Below, in pieces: positions 35,415 through 44,271 of a DNA stretch of 64,000 nucleotides; position 1 is the first letter of the stretch, and the number at the start of each line of letters is the position of its first letter. The notes beneath the pieces are model-generated. The model ran no database searches. It worked only from the letters and a program-made list of their open reading frames with translations, and had not been told where the DNA came from. The position numbers and the translations under genes were made by a program. This DNA is from Mariannaea sp. PMI_226 (lineage: Eukaryota > Ascomycota > Sordariomycetes > Hypocreales > Nectriaceae). The stretch is from the NCBI GenBank assembly GCA_024336345.1, contig JANFOG010000001.1, positions 1,612,001-1,676,000 of the forward strand, given 5' to 3'.

Positions 35415-38400
35415 TGAAGAGTACAGACGCCGACCTCAGTTGAACGAGGGTTTCCGTCGGCGGGAGGTTATATTCGATGTTGAAGGCCCAAGGTGGTTAT
35501 TTTGTCGATACCGAAAGCACGGCGCGTGAGACGGTGAACTGTGAATGACTGATGGTATGCGGCAAAGCGCGAACGAGAGGCGGTGAGTATTGAGAGCGAG
35601 TGTGAGGGGGAGCGCGCGCGTTGCGGGACGAAAGATTAGGAGACCGGAGGTTGTTCGTCGAAAGTAAGGAGAAAGGTGGAGGTGGGCGGGATTCGACGAT
35701 GCATCAAGAACCGTGGTGCGATGAAGGAGGTGGAGGGGCCGTCACAGCCAATTGCGGGAGCATGGATGGGCGATTCCCGCAGAAGATGTCGAGAAAAAAA
35801 AAAGAGCGCAGAGATGAGTGAGTGGAAATAAAAAGTAGAGAGTGAGAGTAGTCGAAGTGTTGATGGAAAAAGAAAGTTGTTGGTAGAGCAGACCAAAGTG
35901 GTTGTGTGTCTGCGTATGTTTATTTGTGCGTGTGCACTTTTGTGAAGGAATCTTGGATAATGGGCAACATCCCAAAGGGAAGTGAAAAAAAAAATATCAA
36001 GTCTTAACGACGTGACAATACTTTTTTTTCGTCTGGCAGTTCAAAGGCCAGGATGAAGGATTAAACCAGTACGGTGTTTAAAAAAAGTTATGGAAAAAAA
36101 AAAGGTCGAACCCCCTGAACAAGTCCAAAACGCGCGTTGGTTGTATTAGAAGAAATTCACAGCTGGGCAAACGAACAAGGGGGGTTCCATCCTCCCGTTC
36201 TAGTTCCTAGGTGTCTTCTGCCTCAGCCTTTTTGTGGCCTGTGGACCATTTGCACCGGACCTGATGGTGGCTGGATATAGCAAGGGATAGACCAGAATGG
36301 CAACATAGAAGACGGAGGACGAGAGGGAAAAAAAAGAGGAGAAAAGGAGGAGAAGCTGTTGATCAGTCAGTCCATTTGACTCTAAAATTCTGATTCAGGT
36401 TTCAAGTGTCCGCTCGAGACGTTGGCATGGCATGGTAAGATCGACAACATGGGTTCGACCCAGTCCAGCCGTGGTAAGACGCACATGGATGTGATTTTTA
36501 CAAGAATGGGATAGCCTGCCTACCTACAAACAATTTACTGCTCTCTGCACTGAATTATTCCAAGCGTCGTTACATAGTCTGCAATATTGATTGATCACAC
36601 AAGCAGGGGAGGGTGAAGATTCACACATGTATTCGAATCGTTGGTGACCATGGCTCTCTGCACTGACAGTGAGGAGAAGCACATCGTTGTGTTTAGATAT
36701 CGCCATCGATCTGCAACATAATACGGGAATGGTTGCTTTTTATTACTCGTCTGCTACGTACCTACACAGTACTACTACGTACGAATTCCTTATCCGCCTG
36801 TGGTCTGTTCATGCAGCGGTAAAGAAGGAATTATGGCATGACAAGTAGTGGTCTGTGTCAATAGCCACCGTGTTGCTTTGCAAAGAGCTGCTGAAGACCT
36901 GATGGGCACGGCAAAATAATACCTCCTAGGCACTTGAGCTTTTATCCAAGATGCTTCAATATAGTATTTCCCACCAACTGCATAGCTACTACCACTACAG
37001 CTAGGTGTTTATCGAATCGGGCAGTGTTGCAGATTAGTAGCAGTATGTATTTCTTACTTACCCTCCAGCGGGTTCAACATCCGCTATTTTCAAGTTTGGT
37101 TTATACGGATGTTGCTTTTTTCTTGCACGAGGCCATCCTATTCAGTAAAAGTCTGCTCTCATCGCACAGCAAATGGTTGTTCCAGCGCTATACTAGCTAT
37201 CATCAATAGTTCAAAGTAGATGATATCACCACAAACCCACCGACTCAGTGAGATTGGCTCTACCAGGGGGTGCGATGGCTCGTGCCAAACGCCGGGGCAC
37301 AACCAACGAATGATGGTATCAATTCATACAGGAGGACTCCATACAAGTCCACATTGAAATTCATCTCCAGTCTGCTTTCACTCTACACTATGGAGACGAG
37401 GACCGTGCAGGCTGCATGGTCGAAACCCACGTTGAGACCCATCAAATCAAAAACGACATCGATGATGTTCATCCCAAAACCTCCCCCGCGCGAACCATTG
37501 CTAATCAATTTAGCTACGATTAGCTGTAGAACAGTTACCGTGGTCCCTTGCTTTGTGCCTGGCTTATTCGGAACTCTCCAGCCACAGCCATCGCCACAAG
37601 CCTGCCGCAAAGTCTGCCGCGAAGTCTGCCGCGAAGTCTGCCGCAAGTCTGCCACCCGCCATTCCCAAAAGCGCCGATCATGCTGTTCCTGCATTACTTC
37701 GCAAATACGGCCAATCGTCATATGTTCTTGGGCTTATGCATGATCTCCGATTTTGTGTTCTGAGAAAAATTAAGCACCGGAGCTTATCCGACAGGCACGG
37801 GAATTGATGCAGGGATCACTCAATTAAAATAAGCTTGGGTTGAACCGTTGGCATCTCACCAACCTCTCTCCACCGTTGCGTCCCTCCCAGGTACTCTACA
37901 GGTACATGCAAGAATCTGCCTCCCGAAATATTCACTACTCTACACTCCTCGGCCTCGATTGTAGAACACACTTCATGATGGCTACATAGCAAGTAGCACT
38001 TCATTCGGCCCACTTGGTGTAGTTGTAACCATACGAATCATACCTCTACGCTGAGGAGAATCGGCATAATAGCGAAAGATATGAGAGCCTTGAAAACTAG
38101 TATCCTTATTTATTTCTAGTTTGTCGCTCTGCCCTATGTACTCTAAAGGCTCACCAACCCGTGTTGAGCATGGTACACAGTTCAGGGCAGATTATGGACT
38201 GTCTCAACATATGCAGCATGCATGCGGCCCAAGCAGTACGTCCAGGTACACAGCATGTTTCACTTCCAATTCACGACCTACAACCGTCCGAGCGCACTAC
38301 ATGTATACTATCTCACTGGAAGGGCCGTATGTCGGGTTTATCTGCAGCGATGGAATTCTCCGGGAATTCTCGGTGCATAGGTGCATGTCACATACCTCAA

Positions 38401-38994
38401 ACTGGCATTTGCTCACGCGCGTCATCATCGGACTACCGCGCTATAACACCTAGTTAAATTCCACCCTGTTCATACAGATATCAACAATTTAGAGACCCCT
38501 CCTTAGACCACGAATAAGTATGTAATGTTACCGGCGCTATAGCATTTTGTTTAGTCTATAACGGGGGCTGCGTTCAGTACTTTTGTCCAGATATATGTCC
38601 GTCTCGTTGTCACCGGGGTGATGCTCTCCATGCCTAAACCTGCGAAAGATCGGAGGTTATCCCGTGTCACCAACCTCCTGCCAAAATGTAGCACCATAGA
38701 AACATTCTCGAGGGCGCATTCAAAAACGATTGTTGTGTATATCTTATTGGGCATCTCTTCCCCGAAGGAGGTACCTTTGGAACATGTCCAGGCCAGTCCG
38801 TCGATTGGGGGTATGTATCATCAACCAGCAGTAGATCGGTTCTAGAGGTGTGAAATATTTAATATTCTATCTTGCTTTATATCAATGGAGAGAAAGAACA
38901 GTTGGGGGGTTGTGGCAAAAGAAAGAAATATGGACACAAGAGCCGCCAAATAGCAAAAACAAAAAATTATATGTGACGAGGTCAAAAAGTGAAT
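35415..38994. other. 3.6-kb gene-free region upstream of dck1
   Basis: The first about 600 bp are the dck1 leader/promoter (G/A-rich, GCGCGCGC near 35610, poly-A tracts near 35788 and 35979-35997). Further right is AT-rich unique DNA with TACGTACCTAC motifs (about 36755). A 12-bp tandem repeat (GTCTGCCGCGAA type) lies at about 37602-37656 inside an open frame of unknown meaning. No protein gene is supported. Confidence 0.45.
37602..37656 (+). repeat. 12-bp tandem repeat (GTCTGCCGCGAA-type)
   Basis: About four and a half copies of a 12-bp unit with one 1-bp slip at the end. In one plus-strand frame (37553-37807) it reads as repeated AAKS, followed by an open stretch to 37807. There is no family match, so coding status is uncertain. 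Confidence 0.6.
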
Positions 38995-39113
38995 ACATAC
39001 AACAGCGAGGATTCCCCGGTCGTCACCGACCCGAGTACTAATTCGCCGCTTCTCAGCTTGACGTGCGGAGAGCAGACGGGATCCAGTATATTCTGAGAGC
39101 TATGGTCGTATGT
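38995..39113 (-). rRNA. 5S ribosomal RNA, copy 1
   Basis: On the minus strand this 119-nt stretch begins ACATACGACCATA and ends GTTGTATGT, which pair as a complete 9-bp helix I. The internal control region and helix III (GGATCCCGTCTGCTCTCC) and the 3' half (GGGTCGGTGACGACC..GAATCC) are those of a filamentous-fungal 5S RNA. Helix II is formed by CTCTCAG with CTGAGAAG. The pol III terminator is poorer than in copy 2: the first T5 run comes about 10 nt after the 3' end. Neighbouring copy 2 lies 187 nt away in the same orientation. Dispersed variant 5S genes are usual in Pezizomycotina, and it could be a pseudogene. Confidence 0.85.
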
Positions 39114-39181
39114 GACCTTGAGGTCGCTTCAGCAAGATCAAAAGAGCTTCTCTTTTGAGGTGGCAATTTGACAAAAAAAAA

Positions 39182-39300
39182 ACATACAACAGTAGGGATT
39201 CCCCGGTCGTCACCGACCCGAGTACTAGTCCACCGCTTCTTAGCTTGACGTACGGAGAGCAGACGGGATCCAGTATTTTCTAAGAGCTATGGTCGTATGT
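39182..39300 (-). rRNA. 5S ribosomal RNA, copy 2
   Basis: This is a 119-nt 5S gene on the minus strand, about 90% identical to copy 1. It starts ACATACGACCATA and ends CTGTTGTATGT. It is followed at once by a run of T (poly-A on the plus strand at 39173-39182), a proper pol III terminator. Relative to copy 1, helix II has CTCTTAG pairing with CTAAGAAG, a compensatory C-G to T-A change, which suggests that structure is maintained. The C-box region TCGGTGACGACCGGGGAATCCC is intact. Confidence 0.9.
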
Positions 39301-41462
39301 GCTAGATGTGGCGGCTGAAACAACCTAAGAAGGAGAAGACTGACAGGATGTTGAAAGGAACAAAAGAAGAACTTTGCAGCGTTGAACTTCATTTGACATC
39401 ATCGACCCAATGACGTGCTAATGGAAACACCCTAGTTATCAATAGACATCAATAGTCAACATTGATCTTTACAAGGCATCCTACGCTCTGATTGACGTTC
39501 GCTCATTTCAGCCTAGTATCGATCCAAGCAATAAGCAATATCCTTCAGAGAAATCATTCAAGCGCAGTTTTGGTATCTTGACATGTGGATATGATAGCTT
39601 CCAGGGCATCATAGCAACACTCATGGATCACATTATAGGCGACATCATTAGAGAATCTCCACGCCCATGCAACAGGTTGGTGGGGTTCGGTTGTAAGACG
39701 AGTCATGTTTGGACATACTTCCTCCCTGGCAATCAAAATCAAAGCCCACTCATCCTGAGTAAAATTTCGAGCAGTGTTGTCGAATCGATGTCCTCTGGCT
39801 CGAATCTCAGCCTCAGAACGGATGCAGGCAGCAGGTGAAGATCTAGATACAGTGAGTAATGCTACTACAGTCCGGATATTGGAGTATCAGCAAGGTAGTT
39901 ATTTTTATTGAGTAATTAGTAGCATGCTTGCTTGAATACAGGTTGGATATATTTTTTGAGCGCAGTAGTCAAGGAGCTTGAGTGTAGTAGGAGATGAATA
40001 AATGCGATCACATTTAGAAAACAAGACAGCCATGCCTACATCTCTATCTCTCTTGTGAAATAAAAACACTTTATCTCGCCGAGGTACTGCTCAATCCCCC
40101 GCATATGGATCAACATCTATTTAATGATTCAATTGCTTATTGTAGCGATGATTTGATTCTATCCATGTCTGGTAGAATCCCTTTTCTAAGGCCGAGTCCC
40201 CTTGTAAGTATTATCGCTTTCCTATTTGCGCCAATCAAATCAAAGTATCTGCATAGTATTCGCGATAGCTCCCGACCATGGAAAGAGATTTGGTATAGTG
40301 GATATTTGCGTACTATCCCGAGTACTTTATTTTGCAGTTAGAAATGGAAGTAGCTACGTCTCACAATGCTTACTCTTCAGGCAAACATTGACCCTATCTT
40401 TGTTTGTGGTTATGTGATGACTTGGGTACGAACCTTTCTGTAAAATGTAATCAAACGTCGCTAGGCAGCCAGGGACGCTGTCATAACAGGGAACATATCA
40501 TCGTCCCAGTGGTAAGAGCAACCTACAGATTTGGGTATCCACCAATGTGAAGGGGCTGGTTTCGAAATTCCATTTTCGGAGGCACAAGACTTCGAAGAAA
40601 TTGACGTGCAACTTTTCAGTAAACGAATGGCAGCACGACGTAATACACAGGGAAACTAACTGGGTCCAGTGCTCTCCCGAAGTTGAGTGGTCCAAGCGAG
40701 GTTGAAGGGCAAATTTGGGATGTACTCGTTATTAATTCCATTGCACGTAGTGAGTATCGCGAGGGCTGGGATTATCTGAAGGCGATACTATGATACTGAA
40801 AGTCCTCATTAGGCACTATCGTTGTAGTCTGTAGACTGGGAGGCGTATACTAGGTATTGGTGGTCTAAGTAAAGATTGGTGGGTAGGCGGGCACTTGCAA
40901 ACACACATGAAACCTACGTCATGTGGTAACTAGGCTCCAACCCCAGAGGCATATAATAAATATTGGAAAAGTTTGTAATGATAAACCAAATATCGTGAAT
41001 CTCTAGGTGCTGCTTATGTCAAAACCTAGTCATATATAGGTCACTCGGCGAAGTACCTAAAGAGTCAGATTGTTCCGAGGATTGGTGAAATCTCTGAAAA
41101 GCGACTACCCTAGAGGCGGCGTTGGATGTAGATGGTACGTACACAAGCATCGCAACCAAAAGGGCGCGCCTCTTGGCTACATCGCAGCGGCTACCACCCA
41201 ATCCACCCCACCTTTACATCGTGACCCACCATTTTGCATCCAGGGATTCCAAGGGTACAAGCCAAGCACTGGCGACGTTGTCTTTGACCCTGCACAAGGA
41301 AAGTCGCTTGCACAGAATTGTTTCCCAGACCGAGTACAAGTACTGGCGGCTCACTCTCAATCTATTTCCTCAAATTGCTGCCATCCTCCGATCAACTCAG
41401 ATAAAACGATCAGTTTGCCATATTTTTTTTTTTTTTTGCTTCTGCATAACCACGACCAGAAA
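39301..41462. other. 2.2-kb AT-rich gene-free region
   Basis: No open frame has recognisable features. Short duplicated words (ATCAATAGACATCAATAGTCAAC near 39440) and TTATTGAGTAATTAGTAG-like AT-rich stretches are seen. A T17 tract at about 41423-41439 lies in the leader of the GNAT gene. The open frame upstream of its ATG (from 41070) lacks an N-terminal signature and is treated as leader. Confidence 0.45.
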
Positions 41463-42281
41463 ATGGGCACCCCGTTCATCAATTTCCTCGGGCCTAGTAA
41501 GCTCGATGGCTTTCAGAGAGGTCTCAGTCGAGATGCCCAGCCTCAGTCCATCCCGGGGTCCTTCCTTGATGCTATGGAGGTTCGAGAAAAGGTCTTCGTA
41601 GAGGAGCAGGGAGTCCCTGCCGAGAATGAGTTCGATGAGGATGACCCAAAGTGCTGCCATTGGGTCGCATATGCCAGCGTCAACAAAACAGAGAGACTCG
41701 AGGTCCGAGACGATGAAGGCAACGTCACTCAACCTCGAAGGAGCTCGACATCAACCGTCCCCATTGGCACCGTTCGTCTCGTGCCATTCCCACATGATCC
41801 GCACCCTGAGCCAAACGGTGAATACTGGAACGGTGTCTTGCAAGGTGGAAACCAGGAGAAGGAGAACGGCAATGGACCAGAAGTTGTACAGCCAAAGACG
41901 TTCGATCTAGATCGGGCAACATCATTTCACGATGGCAAGGAGCCATATGTCAAATTGGGTCGCCTTGCTGTGATCAAAGAATTCCGAGGTCACCGAATTG
42001 CCGGTTTACTCGTCAAGACAGTTCTGACGTGGCTCAAAGAGAACCCTTCCTCTTTCGATCCTAGCATCAAGGAATTGGGTCTTGAGCAGATGGGTGCGTC
42101 CAACGACAAGGAAATCCCCCGTTGGAACGGTCTTGTCTGTGTGCATGCACAGAAACAAGTTGTTGGAGCCTGGGCGAAGTGGGGATTTGAGGTGGACGAG
42201 AAAATGGGTGAATGGTGGGAGGAAGGAATTCCTCATGTTGGTATGTTCCAACGACTGGAAGTCGCGAAGAAAATACAATAA
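41463..42281 (+). CDS. GNAT-family N-acetyltransferase
   Basis: An intronless gene of 272 residues. GNAT enzymes transfer acetyl from acetyl-CoA to amines. The start region contains LDAMEVREKVFVEEQGVP, the typical opening of a GNAT fold, then DEDDPKCCHWVAY and VPIGTVRLVPFP. The acetyl-CoA loop region is VKLGRLAVIKEFRGHRIAGLL (motif A, R-G-x-x-I-A/G, about residue 160-180), and the last strand/helix is VVGAWAKWGFEVD. The acceptor substrate cannot be told. The start at 41463 (AAAATGGGC) is chosen because the conserved sequence begins just after it. The open frame extends 131 codons upstream through a T17 tract translating to poly-Phe, which is unlikely to be protein. Confidence 0.87.
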   Translation: MGTPFINFLGPSKLDGFQRGLSRDAQPQSIPGSFLDAMEVREKVFVEEQGVPAENEFDEDDPKCCHWVAYASVNKTERLEVRDDEGNVTQPRRSSTSTVPIGTVRLVPFPHDPHPEPNGEYWNGVLQGGNQEKENGNGPEVVQPKTFDLDRATSFHDGKEPYVKLGRLAVIKEFRGHRIAGLLVKTVLTWLKENPSSFDPSIKELGLEQMGASNDKEIPRWNGLVCVHAQKQVVGAWAKWGFEVDEKMGEWWEEGIPHVGMFQRLEVAKKIQ

Positions 42282-42670
42282 GACTCACACGAGCTGGGTT
42301 GCGGACCGCACAATAGACAAAACAGGGGAAGAAATAAATCAATACAATAGAGCAGACAGAAAAACAATGCCACATGGAAGATCATTTCCACGCACCGTAC
42401 AAATTTCACTATATCAACTTGATACTGGTGTTCTTATTCGAGAGTTTATGCACATATGAATGAGACGGAACACGTGAGCAAAGAGGACGGAAGACGTTTA
42501 ACTTGAATGAACTCTCAGGGAGCCTGACTTTTTTTATTGAGACTCTAGAGCCACGTAAGACAATCCATAGCCGCGTTCCCAGACCCGATGAACGCAAAAT
42601 GCAATTCTGAAAGATTCCGGAACCACGCCAAAGCCGCAACCCCTCCAGTCGTAATACACCATTGCACCTT
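42282..42670. other. intergenic, convergent 3' ends
   Basis: This 389-bp stretch lies between the GNAT gene (+) and rps5 (-). AATAAA-like words near 42334 could serve polyadenylation. Nothing else was seen. Confidence 0.4.
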
Positions 42671-43468
42671 TTATCGGTTGCTCTTGGCCACACGCTCCAA
42701 CTCGTCCTTCTTCTTGATAGCATAAGAGTTGCTGGAACCCTTGGCAGCGTTGATGAGCTCCTCAGCAAGGCACTCAGCAATCGACTTGACGTTGCGGAAA
42801 GAGGCCTCGCGGGCACCAGTGGTGAGGAGAGCGATGGCCTGGTTGACTCGGCGAAGAGGAGAGACATCAACGGCTTGTCGTCGGACGGTACCAGCGGAAC
42901 CAATTCGGGTAGAGTCTTCGCGGGGGCCGCAGTTGACGATGGCGTCAACAGCGATCTGGATGGGGTTCTGGTCGGTCATGAGGTGGATCTAGCCCTAAGT
43001 GTCAGTTGTGCTGCCACCAAGTCACGAAATACGTGCCCAAGTATCTGGGGGTTGTGAAACGTACGATCTCGAAGGCGTGAGCGACGATGCGGACAGCCAT
43101 GAGCTTCTTTCCGTTGTTGCGGCCGTGCATCATGAGCGAGTTGGTCAATCGCTCAATGATAGGGCAGTTGGCCTTGCGGAATCGCTTGGTGGCATATCGG
43201 CCAGCAGTGTGGGTGACGTAGACGGGGTTTCGCAGGGAAATGTAGTCACTGTCGCCAAGATTATGGTTAGCAAGACAGAGACTCCTCTGGTGAAGGCATT
43301 TTCATGCACAAAGATTTCCAAAACGTACGTCAGGGAGATGTCGCGGACCTCGACATCGTAGTCCCACTTGTTGAAGAGCTTGACGTTGCCAACCTCCTTG
43401 ACAACATCCTTGGGGAGCACCTCATAGAGGGCGGAGTTCTCGACCTCGATCTCGCCGGCGTCAGACAT
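42671..43468 (-). CDS. rps5: 40S ribosomal protein S5 (uS7)
   Basis: uS7 is a core protein of the 40S head near the mRNA exit channel/E site. Minus-strand exons 43468-43329, 43248-43065 and 42988-42671 (GTACGT..GACAG; GTACGT..GCTAG) encode 213 residues. The sequence is almost wholly conserved: [81 protein letters not shown], and the C-terminal [18 protein letters not shown]. The N-terminus ([16 protein letters not shown]) is variable as expected. The gene is head-to-head with rps25. Confidence 0.98.
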
Positions 43469-43771
43469 GTTTGCTGTTGCAATCGTGGGTTCTGGGACTG
43501 ACGGGACTGCGGTTAGTACTGCGGTTGTCGAGATGGTATTTTCGTGAAGTTTAAGGTGGGCTCAAGTTAGAGAGGTTGAAATTTCGGTGGTGGCCCACCC
43601 GACGAATCAGAATGCAACAAAAATTCGGTACGTACCCGCTCACTCTGATTTTTAGGGCTCGGCTGCCCTGGGCGAACTTCGGGCTGGGGCTCAAGGTGGG
43701 AGGTTCTCTAGATCGCATCACCACAATTTCCCTGTCTTTCACACTCCGTCGTCGAAAGCATATCAGATCAA
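43469..43771. promoter_or_regulatory. bidirectional promoter of rps5 and rps25
   Basis: Only 303 bp separate the two start codons of these 40S protein genes. A TTTAGGGC element lies at 43651-43658, within a small inverted repeat (AGGGC..GCCCT, 43654-43669). Telomere-repeat-like TTAGGG boxes drive ribosomal protein genes in several ascomycetes through Tbf1-type factors; applying this here is inference. A GGTACGTACC-like word is at about 43627. Confidence 0.55.
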
Positions 43772-44271
43772 AATGGTATATGCCCGGTTACCCTCACGAA
43801 CGCCCACGATGAGCATATAATTGACTTTGTTATTACAGGCGCCTGCTGCTGGAGCTAAGAAGCAAAAGAAGAAGTGGTGAGTACGAGCAGTTTTGTGGTC
43901 ACAAAGTCCGTGAAACTTATGCTTTTTTGAAAAAGGTCCAAGGGCAAGGTCAAGGACAAGGCTCAACACGCCGTCATCCTCGACAAGACCACTTCCGAGA
44001 AGCTCTACAAGGATGTTCAGTCTTACCGCCTCGTCACCATCGCCACCCTCGTCGACCGACTGAAGATCAACGGTTCTCTGGCTCGCCAGTGCATCTCCGA
44101 CCTCGAGGAGAAGGGCATCATCAAGCCTGTGGTCACCCACAGCAAGATGAAGATCTACAGTATGCTCGCCATTTTCCTTTCTCTCGACGAGTTTCGTCGT
44201 CGAGGAACGGCCTTATTCCATATCGATGCTAACCAGTTAACGCAGCCCGTGCCGTCGGTGCTTCGGACTAA
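43772..44271 (+). CDS. rps25: 40S ribosomal protein S25 (eS25)
   Basis: eS25 is a 40S head protein near the E site. Exons 43772-43774, 43839-43876, 43936-44159 and 44246-44271 encode 96 residues. The first coding exon is only the ATG itself: the donor GTATAT follows directly, and exon 2 starts with APAAGAKKQKKK. Later blocks are KWSKGKVKDKAQHAV, LDKTTSEKLYKDVQSYRLVT, VDRLKINGSLARQCI, KGIIKPVVTHSKMKIY and the last exon TRAVGASD. This is the expected full length. The longer open frame beyond 44160 is intron plus 3' sequence, not coding. Confidence 0.96.

Noticed and set aside
36440..36480. GGTTCGACCC resembling a tRNA T-loop
   Set aside because: No matching acceptor stem, D-arm or anticodon arm could be folded around it.
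41070..41462. N-terminal extension of the GNAT frame
   Set aside because: Translates a T17 tract to poly-Phe and has no family match; the ATG at 41463 starts the conserved part.
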